Assembly: GCF_900101865.1 (NCBI RefSeq)
Contig: NZ_FNAH01000004.1
Span: forward strand, 1-64,000
Reading direction: 5' to 3'
Origin: Paracoccus isoporae
GTDB taxonomy: Bacteria > Pseudomonadota > Alphaproteobacteria > Rhodobacterales > Rhodobacteraceae
DNA length: 64,000 nucleotides
The notes beneath the pieces were generated by a model. It was not told the DNA's origin. It searched no databases and worked only from the letters and a program-made list of their open reading frames with translations. The translations under genes were made by a program, and so were the position numbers. Below are positions 27,262 to 36,506 of the stretch, in pieces. Numbering within the stretch: the first letter of the stretch is position 1; each line of letters opens with the position of its first letter.

Positions 27262-27601
27262 CCCTCGTCTGCGGCAGGTCGCCCTGCATGTTTTTCGCAG
27301 CGCGTCGCTGCATCTCTTCGGCGGTGCCCAGCATCACCTTGATGCCGGCCGCCAGCCCCACGAGCAGGAACAGGATCAGGAACACCGGCATCGTGCCGAA
27401 ATACCTGTCCAGCCCGTAACCGATGGCGAACCCGAAGCCGAGCCCCGTCACCAGTTCGATCACCATGCGCCATGCCGTGTCGGCATGGTTGAAGGTGACC
27501 TGCGCCCGCGAGAGCGGTTTCGGGGCCCTGAGCTTCTCCAGCCGCTCTTCCAGCCGCCTCAGCCGTTCCGGATCGGGCGCACCATCATGGCGGTCGGGCA
27601 A
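27230..27601 (-). CDS. atpI: ATP synthase protein I
   Basis: The 123-residue protein has a charged N-terminal helix ([16 protein letters not shown]) and two membrane helices ([44 protein letters not shown]). It assists c-ring assembly and perhaps ion supply. The start appears to be TTG at 27601: no in-frame ATG precedes the conserved N-terminal region, and GGGGTGTGAG lies upstream. It is first in the F0 operon. Confidence 0.88.
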   Translation of the reverse strand: MPDRHDGAPDPERLRRLEERLEKLRAPKPLSRAQVTFNHADTAWRMVIELVTGLGFGFAIGYGLDRYFGTMPVFLILFLLVGLAAGIKVMLGTAEEMQRRAAKNMQGDLPQTRDDARGDGNGS

Positions 27602-27629
27602 ATCTCACACCCCTGTTATCTTCGGGGCG

Positions 27630-27658
27630 GTGATAGGCATCGCGGCGGCCCGAGTCAA
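27630..27658 (-). promoter_or_regulatory. Candidate sigma-70 promoter of the F0 operon
   Basis: On the reverse strand TTGACT (27658-27653) is followed after exactly 17 bases by TATCAC (27635-27630). The predicted start of transcription lies about 20 bases before the atpI start codon. A second TTGACT lies about 20 bases further upstream. Confidence 0.5.
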
Positions 27659-27759
27659 GTGCGACCGGAATCCAGTCAAGCTATTGATTTATTGTCCATT
27701 TTATCCCGCGCCCAAAGGCGCATGCTGCATTTGCATTGCCCCGCGCCCTGCCCCATAAT

Positions 27760-27775
27760 TCAACCGCGAAGTTGA
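27760..27775. promoter_or_regulatory. Inverted repeat upstream of the ArsR gene, possible autoregulatory site
   Basis: TCAAC-N6-GTTGA ends 21 bases before the ArsR start codon, a usual place for an autoregulatory operator. The dyad type TCAA-N6-TTGA is common among ArsR-family sites. It was found by eye only. Confidence 0.4.
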
Positions 27776-27796
27776 GCGTTACGGCACGAAACCGGC

Positions 27797-28159
27797 ATGA
27801 CATATCAGGAACAGCGCCTCGATCAGATCTTCTCGGCCCTGGCCGACCCGTCGCGGCGGCGGATTCTGGCGATGCTGCTGGAAGACGACATGGCGGTATC
27901 GGACGTGGCCGCGCCTTTCGAGGTCAGCCTTGCGGCGGTCTCGAAACATCTGGCGGTGCTGGCGGCGGCGGGGCTGATCCGGCAGGAGCGGCGCGGGCGG
28001 ATCACCTGGTGTCAGATCGACCCGGACGGAATGCGGCAGGCCTCGATCTGGATGCAGGGCTTCGGTCAGTTCGACCCGGTGGATCTGGACGATTTTGAAC
28101 GCTTCCTGACGCAGGCCCTGGCCGATGCGCAGCAGGCGCAGGACGAGCCGGATACGTAA
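27797..28159 (+). CDS. ArsR-family transcriptional regulator
   Basis: This 120-residue winged-helix regulator begins with the typical LDQIFSALADPSRRRILAML and has the recognition helix FEVSLAAVSKHLAVLAAAGLIRQERRG. No cysteine pair of metal sensors is seen near the recognition helix, so a non-metal signal is likely. It stands between the divergent F0 operon and the convergent sdh operon, but its targets are unknown. A dyad at 27760-27775 could be its own site. Confidence 0.88.
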   Translation: MTYQEQRLDQIFSALADPSRRRILAMLLEDDMAVSDVAAPFEVSLAAVSKHLAVLAAAGLIRQERRGRITWCQIDPDGMRQASIWMQGFGQFDPVDLDDFERFLTQALADAQQAQDEPDT

Positions 28160-28185
28160 AACGGCGCGGGCCGAAACCCGCGCCG
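28158..28185 (-). terminator. Convergent terminator hairpin beside ArsR and the 45-residue ORF
   Basis: Stem CGGCGCGGG / CCCGCGCCG with a six-base loop; AAAA at 28158-28161 gives a T tail on the reverse strand. It begins at the ArsR stop codon and lies 18 bases past the end of the small reverse-strand ORF. Confidence 0.65.
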
Positions 28186-28202
28186 CCTCGTCTGGTGCCG
28201 GA

Positions 28203-28340
28203 TCACGCCGCCTTGTAGAGCGGCTTTTCTAGCGGCAGCGCATCGAAGCTGAAATAGCCGAACATCTGTTCGAGCACGGCAAGCGCCGCGCGGCTCTCAG
28301 CTTTCGGCGCAGGTTTCGGTGTCGGTGTCGGGCTGGGCAT
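28203..28340 (-). CDS. Small conserved-looking protein of 45 residues
   Basis: The frame MPSPTPTPKPAPKAESRAAL continues AVLEQMFGYFSFDALPLEKP and ends LYKAA. The Pro/Thr/Lys-rich N-terminus is followed by an amphipathic helix (ALAVLEQMFGYF) with several aromatic residues. A GGGGG run lies eight bases before ATG and the gene is closed by the hairpin at 28158-28185, so it looks like a real gene. I do not recognise the family with certainty. It lies just downstream of sdhB, separated from it by a hairpin, so it may have its own promoter. Confidence 0.6.
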   Translation of the reverse strand: MPSPTPTPKPAPKAESRAALAVLEQMFGYFSFDALPLEKPLYKAA

Positions 28341-28387
28341 GGTCGAACCCCCGTGTCGCGTGGTTCCTCCCATGCCCCCATATAATG

Positions 28388-28418
28388 CCGCGCCGCAGCA
28401 TCAGCAAGCGCGGCGCGG
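28388..28418 (-). terminator. Probable terminator of the sdh operon
   Basis: A perfect 9-bp stem CCGCGCCGC / GCGGCGCGG with a 13-base loop lies 24 bases past the sdhB stop, followed on the reverse strand by ATTATAT rather than a pure T run. Confidence 0.55.
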
Positions 28419-28441
28419 TCACGACGCTGCGACAGACCGGC

Positions 28442-29221
28442 TCAGACGATACGGTCCACCAGCATATGCTTGATTTCCGCAATGGCCTTGGCCGGGTTCA
28501 GCCCTTTCGGACAGGTATTGGTGCAGTTCATGATGGTGTGGCAGCGATACAGCTTGAACGGATCCTCAAGCTGGTCCAGCCGTTCCGGCGTCGCCTCGTC
28601 GCGGCTGTCGATGATCCAGCGATAGGCCGCCAGCAGCGTCGCCGGTCCCAGATACTTGTCGCCGTTCCACCAATAGCTCGGGCAGGCGGTCGAGCATGAC
28701 GCGCACATGATGCATTCATACAGCCCGTCCAGCTTCTTGCGATCCTCGATGGACTGCTTCCACTCCTTGCCGGGCGTGGGCGATTTGGTGATGAGATAGG
28801 GGTTGATAGAGGCGTGCTGGGCATAGAAATGCGTCAGATCCGGGATCAGATCCTTCACCACCGCCATATGCGGCAGCGGATAGATGGTCACGTCGCCCTC
28901 GATCTCGTCCATGCCGTAGATGCAGGCGAGATGGTTGCCGCCGTCGATATTCATGGCGCAAGAGCCGCAGATCCCTTCGCGGCAGGAGCGGCGGAAGGAC
29001 AGGGTCGGGTCGATCTCCGACTTGATCTTGATCAGCGCGTCCAGAACCATCGGGCCGCATTTGTCCAGATCGACGAAATACGTGTCGACGCGCGGGTTCT
29101 CGCCCGTGTCCGGGTCCCAGCGATAGATCTTGAACTTGCGCAGATTGGTCGCGCCCTCGGGCTTGGGCCAGGTCTTGCCGACCCGGATCTTGCTGTTCTT
29201 GGGCAGGGTGAACTCGACCAT
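28442..29221 (-). CDS. sdhB: Succinate dehydrogenase iron-sulfur subunit
   Basis: The 259-residue subunit carries three Fe-S clusters. The 2Fe-2S site is [16 protein letters not shown] plus HLAC; the 4Fe-4S and 3Fe-4S sites are [16 protein letters not shown] and [14 protein letters not shown]. It passes electrons from SdhA flavin to quinone. ATG 29221 follows AAGGAGCC; the in-frame upstream extension is spacer. It is separated from sdhA by two small lipoprotein genes. Confidence 0.97.
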   Translation of the reverse strand: MVEFTLPKNSKIRVGKTWPKPEGATNLRKFKIYRWDPDTGENPRVDTYFVDLDKCGPMVLDALIKIKSEIDPTLSFRRSCREGICGSCAMNIDGGNHLACIYGMDEIEGDVTIYPLPHMAVVKDLIPDLTHFYAQHASINPYLITKSPTPGKEWKQSIEDRKKLDGLYECIMCASCSTACPSYWWNGDKYLGPATLLAAYRWIIDSRDEATPERLDQLEDPFKLYRCHTIMNCTNTCPKGLNPAKAIAEIKHMLVDRIV

Positions 29222-29317
29222 GTCAGGCTCCTTTCTTCTGGGCCACGCGGACCTGGAAGGCGTCGATACAACGTCCGGCGCGCCGTCCGGGCGCATCCGT
29301 GCAGATGCGGGGCATCG

Positions 29318-29653
29318 CTACCACCGCCGCCCGGTCCAGCCGGGCTGATCGTAAAGCGGGCGCGACGGCGACTGCCCGCCGGTGCGGCGGCGCACGCAAT
29401 TGTCATAGACGAGCGCGGGGTCGCGCCCGGCGATGTAATCGGAGGAGACCGAGACCTCGAACCGCGCCACCGGCAGCACCCGGTCCCCATCCGTGGCGAT
29501 GCCGATATCCGCCTCGCCACGGGGTCCGAGCGCGTCGCGCGCCGTGTTGATGCAGGACCGCTCGGCATCGGCCAGCGTCATCGGGCCGCAGCCCGCGAGC
29601 ACCAGCAGTGCTGCGCCCAGCCCGCCACGGATGATCCCGGTCCCCTGCATCAT
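29318..29653 (-). CDS. Small lipoprotein 2 in the sdh operon
   Basis: This 111-residue protein has a lipoprotein signal ending LLVLAGC (Cys22), then a short mature domain with paired cysteines (ERSCINTARDALG and VYDNCVRRRTGG) and a Pro/Gly/Trp-rich C-terminus. It starts within the stop codon of lipoprotein 1 (TGATG), so it is translationally coupled. I do not recognise a named family. Location inside sdhCDAB suggests a link to respiration or complex II assembly, but that is only context. Confidence 0.75.
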   Translation of the reverse strand: MMQGTGIIRGGLGAALLVLAGCGPMTLADAERSCINTARDALGPRGEADIGIATDGDRVLPVARFEVSVSSDYIAGRDPALVYDNCVRRRTGGQSPSRPLYDQPGWTGRRW

Positions 29654-30030
29654 CAGGCGGTCTGCGCCACCCGCGCAATGCAATCGGTCGCCGCCGGACG
29701 CTGCACGATCACCGCCACCGAGGACGCGGCCGCGCCGCTGTCGCTCACACCGCGCGCGGCGATGTCGGACAGCTCGGCCATCGAGGCGTTGTTGACCACG
29801 CAGTCGGTATAGGGCCCGACATTTCGGCCCGGCAGGCGCTTGGCCATCTCGCGGTTGACCACATCGCGCGCCACCGCACGGGTGGAGCTGTTGAGCGCGT
29901 CGCCCGACGGCTGGGCCGGGCGGACCGTCGGATTGACGATCGGCGCGCTCGGCTGCTGCGGCGCGGAAACGGGGGCCACGCAGCCGGCCAGAGCCAGCGA
30001 CACGGCGCCAAGAGACAGGATGAGACGCAT
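29653..30030 (-). CDS. Small lipoprotein 1 in the sdh operon
   Basis: This 125-residue protein starts at ATG 30030 with signal RLILSLGAVSLALAGC (lipobox LAGC, Cys17). A Pro/Ala-rich linker precedes a folded region with RAVARDVVNREMAKRLPGRN, YTDCVVNNASMAELSDIAA and a C-terminal ATDCIARVAQTA, leaving two mature cysteines that could pair. Its ATG shares one base with the sdhA stop (TGATG). Family not recognised. Similar small proteins between sdhA and sdhB occur in other Rhodobacteraceae as far as I recall. Confidence 0.78.
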   Translation of the reverse strand: MRLILSLGAVSLALAGCVAPVSAPQQPSAPIVNPTVRPAQPSGDALNSSTRAVARDVVNREMAKRLPGRNVGPYTDCVVNNASMAELSDIAARGVSDSGAAASSVAVIVQRPAATDCIARVAQTA

Positions 30031-31832
30031 CAATATACCCTTTTCTTCGGTGCAATCTTCTTCAGATCGATGCCACCTTCGTCTGCTTTCGTTAACGGAT
30101 CAAGATGGACGGGGCGATAGTCGAGCCTCACATCCGCGCCATCAACCCAGGCCAGGCTGTGCTTGCGCCAGGTCTCGTCATCGCGATCCGGGTAATCCTC
30201 ATGCGCATGCGCCCCGCGCGATTCCTTGCGCGCCTCGGCCGCGACGATGGTGGCCATCGCGTTGGGCATCAGATTGGTCAGCTCCAGCGTCTCCATGAGG
30301 TCGGTGTTCCAGATCAGCCCGCGGTCGGTGACGTGCAGATCGTCCAGCTTGGCGGCGATCTCCTTCATCTTGCCGACCCCGTCGGCCAGCGTCTTGTCGG
30401 TGCGGAACACCGCCGCATCGGCCTGCATGGTGCGCTGCATCTCGCCGCGCAGCTCCGCCGTCGGCGTGCCGCCATCGGCGTTGCGGATGCGGTCGAACCG
30501 GTCGAGGATCGCGTCCACCGCCGCGGTATTCGTGGCCGGAATCGCGCTGTCGCGGTCCACCACTTCGCCGGCCTTGATCGCCGCGGCGCGGCCAAACACG
30601 ACCAGGTCGATCAGCGAGTTCGAACCCAGCCGGTTCGCCCCGTGCACCGAGGCGCATCCCGCCTCGCCCACGGCCATCAGGCCAGGGAAAACGCGATCCG
30701 GCGCGTCTTCGGTCGGGTCCAGCACCTCGCCCCAGTAATTGGTCGGGATGCCGCCCATGTTGTAATGCACGGTCGGCAGCACCGGGATCGGCTCGCGCGT
30801 CACATCCACCCCGGCGAAGATCTTCGCGGATTCCGAGATGCCGGGCAGACGCTCATGCAGGGTTTCGGGGTCCAGATGCATCAGGTTCAGGAAGATATGG
30901 TCCTTGTCGTCGCCGACACCCCTGCCCTCGCGGATTTCCATGGTCATGCAGCGGCTGACCACGTCGCGCGACGCCAGATCCTTGTAGGTCGGGGCATAAC
31001 GCTCCATGAAGCGCTCGCCCTCGGAATTGGTCAGATAGCCGCCCTCGCCGCGCGCGCCCTCGGTGATCAGGCAGCCCGAGCCATAGATGCCGGTCGGGTG
31101 GAACTGCACGAATTCCATATCCTGAAGCGGCAGCCCGGCGCGGGCCACCATGCCGCCGCCATCGCCGGTGCAGGTATGGGCCGAGGTCGCGCTGAAATAG
31201 GCGCGGCCGTAACCGCCCGTGGCCAGCACCACCATCTTGGCGTTGAACACATGCATCGTGCCGTCATCCAGCTTCCACGCCACGACGCCGGTGCATTTGC
31301 CGTCGGTGATGACCAGATCGAGCGCGAAATACTCGATGAAGAATTCCGCATTTTCCTTCAGCGACTGGCCATAGAGCGTGTGCAGGATCGCGTGGCCGGT
31401 GCGGTCGGCGGCGGCGCAGGTGCGCTGCACGGGCGGGCCTTCGCCGAATTCGGTGGTATGCCCGCCGAAGGGGCGCTGATAGATCTTGCCCTCCTCGGTG
31501 CGCGAGAACGGGACGCCGTAATGTTCCAGCTCATAGACCGCTTTCGGGGCCTCGCGCGCCAGGTATTCCATCGCGTCGGTGTCACCCAGCCAGTCGGAAC
31601 CCTTGACCGTGTCATACATATGCCACTGCCAGTTGTCGGGGCCCATATTCGACAGCGATGCGGCAATCCCGCCCTGCGCCGCCACGGTGTGCGAGCGGGT
31701 CGGGAACACCTTGGTCACGCAGGCGGTGCGCAGCCCCTGCTCGGCCATCCCCAGCGTCGCGCGCAGCCCGGATCCACCCGCGCCCACCACGACGACATCG
31801 TAATCATGCACCTGGTATTCGTAGTCCGACAT
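30030..31832 (-). CDS. sdhA: Succinate dehydrogenase flavoprotein subunit
   Basis: The 600-residue subunit has the dinucleotide motif [13 protein letters not shown], the covalent FAD histidine in [10 protein letters not shown] (His48), [21 protein letters not shown] and the active arginine region of the family. It oxidises succinate to fumarate. It is followed by two coupled lipoprotein genes and sdhB and preceded by sdhD seven bases away. Confidence 0.97.
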   Translation of the reverse strand: MSDYEYQVHDYDVVVVGAGGSGLRATLGMAEQGLRTACVTKVFPTRSHTVAAQGGIAASLSNMGPDNWQWHMYDTVKGSDWLGDTDAMEYLAREAPKAVYELEHYGVPFSRTEEGKIYQRPFGGHTTEFGEGPPVQRTCAAADRTGHAILHTLYGQSLKENAEFFIEYFALDLVITDGKCTGVVAWKLDDGTMHVFNAKMVVLATGGYGRAYFSATSAHTCTGDGGGMVARAGLPLQDMEFVQFHPTGIYGSGCLITEGARGEGGYLTNSEGERFMERYAPTYKDLASRDVVSRCMTMEIREGRGVGDDKDHIFLNLMHLDPETLHERLPGISESAKIFAGVDVTREPIPVLPTVHYNMGGIPTNYWGEVLDPTEDAPDRVFPGLMAVGEAGCASVHGANRLGSNSLIDLVVFGRAAAIKAGEVVDRDSAIPATNTAAVDAILDRFDRIRNADGGTPTAELRGEMQRTMQADAAVFRTDKTLADGVGKMKEIAAKLDDLHVTDRGLIWNTDLMETLELTNLMPNAMATIVAAEARKESRGAHAHEDYPDRDDETWRKHSLAWVDGADVRLDYRPVHLDPLTKADEGGIDLKKIAPKKRVY

Positions 31833-31839
31833 CTGAACC

Positions 31840-32229
31840 TCAGAGCTGGGCCGGGGCGAGCATCAGCCGCGCCAGCGCGAAGAGAGACATGGCAATCACG
31901 GCCCAGCCGAAGATCGCGGCGGCGATCAGCGCCGCCTTGCGGGCGGTGTGATCGAGATAGTCGTCGATCATGATCCGCGTGCCCTTGATGAAATGCAGCA
32001 TCCCCAGCGTCATGAAGATGGCCACCACGATCGCCGGATAGGGGCGGCTGAAATAGGCCATGATCTCGGCGCGCTCGGGCAGTTGCAACGCCGTGCCGAT
32101 GACCATCAGGAAGGACGGGGTCAGCACCGCAAGCGCGACCGAGCTGACCGTCATCCACCAGTGATGCTGGGTGCCGGTATGGGAGGCGCCCATCCCGACG
32201 GCGGCTTTGCGCGGGGTGACGTAACGCAT
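31840..32229 (-). CDS. sdhD: Succinate dehydrogenase membrane anchor subunit D
   Basis: The 129-residue protein has three membrane helices and the heme/quinone-site histidine in [23 protein letters not shown] 32229 was chosen because GAGGGGAAAG lies directly upstream; the longer frame overlaps sdhC by a few bases. The N-terminal segment [17 protein letters not shown] is family-typical. Confidence 0.93.
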   Translation of the reverse strand: MRYVTPRKAAVGMGASHTGTQHHWWMTVSSVALAVLTPSFLMVIGTALQLPERAEIMAYFSRPYPAIVVAIFMTLGMLHFIKGTRIMIDDYLDHTARKAALIAAAIFGWAVIAMSLFALARLMLAPAQL

Positions 32230-32239
32230 GGCTTTCCCC

Positions 32240-32629
32240 TCAGACATAATACAGGATCAGGCTCAGCAGGGTCAGGATGACCGACCCGGCGATGACGGCG
32301 ATGCTGGATTTATGGGCCTCGTCGATCTCCAGCCCCAGACCGGCATCATAGAAGAAATGCCGGATCCCGGCCAGGAAGTGGAACCACAGCGACCAGGTGC
32401 AGCCGACCAGCACGATCCAGCCGAACCAGCTCCGCGTCAGCCCGTCGGCGAAGGACCACAGCCCGCCCCCCGCCGCCGCGCCAAGAAGCCACAGCGCCAG
32501 CAGCAGCAGCCCCGCCACCATCGCATGGCCGGTGGCCCGGTTCAGGATCGAGGTGATCGCCGCCAGCGGCAGCCGGTAGACCTGCAGATGCGGTGAAAGC
32601 GGCCGGTTTCCCCGGTTCACGTCAGCCAT
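32240..32629 (-). CDS. sdhC: Succinate dehydrogenase cytochrome b556 subunit C
   Basis: The 129-residue anchor has RPLSPHLQVYRLPLAAITSILNRATG (quinone-site region) and the heme-ligand helix WFHFLAGIRHFFYDAG. ATG 32629 has AAGGGGGAC upstream. It is first in the operon; a tandem pair of TGTGATCACA-like sites lies 143-173 bases upstream. Confidence 0.95.
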   Translation of the reverse strand: MADVNRGNRPLSPHLQVYRLPLAAITSILNRATGHAMVAGLLLLALWLLGAAAGGGLWSFADGLTRSWFGWIVLVGCTWSLWFHFLAGIRHFFYDAGLGLEIDEAHKSSIAVIAGSVILTLLSLILYYV

Positions 32630-32771
32630 GTCGTCCCCCTTCAATCGATTGCGGGCCCACGGCGTCAGCTGGCGCGCGGGCTGGCTGGTTTGGCTCTCTC
32701 ATACGGTTTTTTTGACCCCTGTCACGCCCGCTTGTCCAGTGCCGCGACGAAAACCGCGGATTTCGCCGGTT

Positions 32772-32802
32772 TGTGATCACAGCCGCAAGGCGCGTGATCA
32801 CA
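32772..32802. promoter_or_regulatory. Tandem palindromic operator-like sites upstream of sdhC
   Basis: TGTGATCACA at 32772-32781 and CGTGATCACA at 32793-32802 are spaced 21 bp start to start, two helical turns. An outer TTT/AAA extension is visible (GGTTTGTGATCACAG, GTGATCACAAACC). The same arrangement occurs at 36507-36537 upstream of sucC. It lies in the 180-base gap between the DUF1737 gene and sdhC. The binding protein is unknown. Confidence 0.6.
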
Positions 32803-32809
32803 AACCCGC

Positions 32810-33016
32810 TCATTGCTGGCCCAGCTTCATCTCCGGGTCATAGGCGGCCTCGATTTCCTTGGTCAGCCCCTGCCCGCAGCGCATCACCCCGCGCGCGGAA
32901 TCGAAGGCCATGACCGGCGGGCCGTGAAGCTGCCAGCCCTTCGCCAGCGCCGCGCTGACCTTGTGGCAGAAGGCCGATGTGTCATCCTCGGTCAGCAGGC
33001 GATAGATCGTCGTCAT
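32810..33016 (-). CDS. DUF1737 protein
   Basis: This 68-residue protein begins TTIYRLLTEDDTSAFCHKVSAALAKGWQLHGPP, the pattern of the DUF1737 family of short proteins with a conserved KGWQLHG-like turn. Function is unknown. It follows NnrU by one base and is probably cotranscribed; its stop lies next to the operator pair of the sdh operon. Confidence 0.8.
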   Translation of the reverse strand: MTTIYRLLTEDDTSAFCHKVSAALAKGWQLHGPPVMAFDSARGVMRCGQGLTKEIEAAYDPEMKLGQQ

Positions 33017-33017
33017 T

Positions 33018-33572
33018 TCATGCTCCGAAGGGGTTATAGCCGAGCCAGGCGTGGATCAGCCCGATGACGCCGAACACCACCAGCGCCCCGATCAGCGCCA
33101 TGCCGTCCTTGCTCCACGACACGTCACCGCCACGCGGCTGCCAGTCCGGCTCCGCACGGTTGATCAGCACGATCTCCGCCAGCGCCCAGGCTAGCAGCCC
33201 GCCGAACAGAACGAATGACGGCATGTCGCCATTCACCAGCAGATGCGCCACGGCCCACAGGCTGAACCCGATCAGTTGCGGATGACGCAGGCGCACGCCG
33301 ATCCGGGTCTTCATCCCGTCGGCCGCGAACAGATACAGCCCCGCCAGCACCAGCAGGTTGTTGATGCCCTTCATCATCGGGCTCGGCCCCCACCAGACCG
33401 CCCCGGTCTCGGCCACGCGATAGCCCCAGATCATCAGCAGCACAGCGAAGATCAGCGCCGCCGTGACCAGCCCCCGACCCCGCTGGCCCATATCGCGCCG
33501 CGCGGCGGGCGCGACCCGTTTGAAGAGATGCGCCGCCCACCACAGCGCGACTCCGAGGATCAGGATGAACAT
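33018..33572 (-). CDS. NnrU family membrane protein
   Basis: This is a 184-residue integral membrane protein with five to six helices, including MFILILGVALWWAAHLFKRV, PSPMMKGINNLLVLAGLYLFAADG, RLRHPQLIGFSLWAVAHLLVNGD and the tail IHAWLGYNPFGA. It is related to NnrU, found near denitrification genes in Rhodobacteraceae but also widespread without them; PEMT-like methyltransferases are distant relatives. No denitrification gene is in the window. ATG 33572 has GGGAGCAG upstream. Confidence 0.82.
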   Translation of the reverse strand: MFILILGVALWWAAHLFKRVAPAARRDMGQRGRGLVTAALIFAVLLMIWGYRVAETGAVWWGPSPMMKGINNLLVLAGLYLFAADGMKTRIGVRLRHPQLIGFSLWAVAHLLVNGDMPSFVLFGGLLAWALAEIVLINRAEPDWQPRGGDVSWSKDGMALIGALVVFGVIGLIHAWLGYNPFGA

Positions 33573-33663
33573 CTGGCTGCTCCCGCTTGATGCAATCTGA
33601 CCGGAGCCTGCCATTCTTTCGCCGCTGCAGCAATCGCCTGCGGCCGAGATGGTCAACGAACGA

Positions 33664-34476
33664 TCAGGCGAGGCGCTGACGCAGCCGCTTCAGCCTGCTG
33701 CGCAAAAGCGGGAACACCTGCGATTTCTCGCGCAGATCGACCTGCGCCGGCCCCGCCGCCGCGTCCCCGCGACGGATCGCCGCAAGCGACGCGTCCAGCC
33801 ACGCATCCGCATGGCGGCACAGCGCCGCGTCCTTCGCATTCGCCTCTGTCAGCGTGGCGCGCAATTCCGGCGAGATGTCATAATTCGCGCCGGTCCGCTC
33901 GGTGTTCCGGCGCCGATGCGGCGGCTCCGGCAGGGACTGCCCGCCGAAGAACACATGCGAGAACACCTCCATCGACTCGGCATATCGCTCGGTCCGGCCG
34001 AGAAAGGCGTATTGCTGCGTGTCGAGCCCCTCGAGCTGCCCGGATTGCCGGTTGCGGCCGTAGACGCCATCCGCAAAAAACGCCTCCAGCGAGACGGATT
34101 TCGCGCGCCGCTCCCAGTCAGAGTCGCGCATGGGCGAATCCGACTGCGAGCGCAGGAAATAATAGGTCGAGACGGCCCGCTCCACCGGATCGCGCAGCCA
34201 TGACATGAAGACCGGCGCAATGCCCCCCATCTCCAGCAGCGGGCGGTATTTGCGGACATCGAAATGGCCGTGAATGCAGGTGATCCCGCGCAGCGCGTGG
34301 CGGATCTCCGCCTCGCTGCCCGCCAGCCTGTCGCCGCGCAGCGCCGCGGGCCGGTTGGTCCAGGGATGATCGATCAGCAGCCCGCTGCCGAACAGGCGCT
34401 CCAGCACGTGCCGAAAGCTGGTCCCGCCGGTCTTGGGCACATGAACGGAGATCAGGATTCGCTGCGCATCGGCCAT
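33664..34476 (-). CDS. Sulfotransferase-family protein
   Basis: The 270-residue protein has the 5'-phosphosulfate-binding loop HVPKTGGTSFRHVLE near the N-terminus, HGHFDV, and the 3'-phosphate motif SWLRDPVERAVSTYYFLR. The mid-region has a glycan-sulfotransferase look. It would transfer sulfate from PAPS to a carbohydrate or other acceptor. A GTG at 34485 is also in frame; ATG 34476 is preferred. It stands alone with no glycan locus in view; substrate unknown. Confidence 0.8.
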   Translation of the reverse strand: MADAQRILISVHVPKTGGTSFRHVLERLFGSGLLIDHPWTNRPAALRGDRLAGSEAEIRHALRGITCIHGHFDVRKYRPLLEMGGIAPVFMSWLRDPVERAVSTYYFLRSQSDSPMRDSDWERRAKSVSLEAFFADGVYGRNRQSGQLEGLDTQQYAFLGRTERYAESMEVFSHVFFGGQSLPEPPHRRRNTERTGANYDISPELRATLTEANAKDAALCRHADAWLDASLAAIRRGDAAAGPAQVDLREKSQVFPLLRSRLKRLRQRLA

Positions 34477-34575
34477 GTCACCCACTCGTCACAAACCAAA
34501 GGACAAGAACCGGCAGACGGTCACTCCGGTTCCCGCGCCGCCGCGGCACGATCACAGATGCGCGGCTATGCGCCT

Positions 34576-35328
34576 CTATCCACCCATCCCGGTGAACCCG
34601 GCATAAAGCAGACGGGCCGAGATCAGCAGCAGCAGCACCGTGATGATGCGATAGAACAGCGCCTGCGGGATCACCCGCAACAGCCGCACCCCCAGCACCA
34701 CCCCGATCACGCCGGGGATACACAGCAGCGCCGAGATCGCCAGATTGCCTGGGTTGAGCTGGCCGAGCGCGGCATAGGGGATCAGCTTCACCCCGTTCAC
34801 GATGGCAAAGAAGATCGTGGTCGTGCCGGCATAGACCCGGCTGTCCATCCCCATAGGCTGCGCATAGACCTGATAGGGCGGCGCGCCGGAATGGCTGACA
34901 AAGCTGGTATATCCGGTGATCGCCCCCCAGAAACTGCCGGCCCCCAGGCTCGGGCGGCGCAGCCCCGACATGCGCGGCCGGATCAGCGCGTTCAGCGCAA
35001 AGGCCAGCCCGATCAGCCCGACGATCAGCATGATCGCGGCATCATTCACCAGATGCGCCGTGGCCCAGCCCAGCCCGATCCCGGCCACCGCGCCGGGCAG
35101 CATGCTGCGCAGCACCGCCCGGTTGAAGCTGCGCCGGAACGCGATCAGCCCGCCGATATCGGACACGATATAGACCGGCAGCATGATCCCCGCCGCCACC
35201 ACCGGCGACATGGTCAGCGACATCAGCGGCACGCTGATCATCCCCACCATGCTCAGCCCGCCCTTGGCCATGCCGACCGCCAGCGCGCCGATCACCGCAA
35301 GAACCCAGGATGTTTGCGATAACTCCAT
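34576..35328 (-). CDS. TSUP/TauE-SafE family membrane permease
   Basis: The 250-residue protein has about eight membrane segments and the glycine-rich repeats of the TSUP family (LAVIGALAVGMAKGGLSMVGM, and the second half GAITGYTSFVSHSGAPPYQVY). Members carry sulfite, sulfonates or other organic anions. ATG 35328 has GGGAGG upstream. The long in-frame extension beyond 35328 covers mdh antisense and is not coding. Its substrate is unknown; proximity to a sulfotransferase is suggestive only. Confidence 0.87.
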   Translation of the reverse strand: MELSQTSWVLAVIGALAVGMAKGGLSMVGMISVPLMSLTMSPVVAAGIMLPVYIVSDIGGLIAFRRSFNRAVLRSMLPGAVAGIGLGWATAHLVNDAAIMLIVGLIGLAFALNALIRPRMSGLRRPSLGAGSFWGAITGYTSFVSHSGAPPYQVYAQPMGMDSRVYAGTTTIFFAIVNGVKLIPYAALGQLNPGNLAISALLCIPGVIGVVLGVRLLRVIPQALFYRIITVLLLLISARLLYAGFTGMGG

Positions 35329-35385
35329 GCTCGGCCTCCCGGCTGACGCGAATCGCGCCTTGAAAGCGTCCCGGCGAGGGTCTAA

Positions 35386-36387
<1,002 letters not shown>

Positions 36388-36415
36388 CACCCGGCCAATT
36401 CGGCGACCCAACCCC

Positions 36416-36444
36416 GAATGCCGGCGCCCACCGCGCCGGCATTC
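36416..36444 (+). terminator. Probable mdh terminator hairpin
   Basis: A perfect 12-bp stem GAATGCCGGCGC / GCGCCGGCATTC with a five-base loop lies 29 bases after the mdh stop. The following bases are TGCGTT, so no strong U-tract. Confidence 0.65.
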
Positions 36445-36506
36445 TGCGTTCCGAACCCCGCACGTCCCATGCCGCGACGCAGCGGAACCTTCCGGGAAAC
36501 GCCCCT

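Noticed and set aside
30105..31973. A 622-codon plus-strand open frame across sdhA
   Set aside because: It is the mirror of sdhA codon structure; sdhA has full domain evidence on the other strand.
32772..32781. CRP or FNR box for the TGTGATCACA site
   Set aside because: CRP sites have a six-base spacer between half-sites (TGTGA-N6-TCACA) and FNR sites a four-base spacer (TTGAT-N4-ATCAA). This palindrome has none and is too short.
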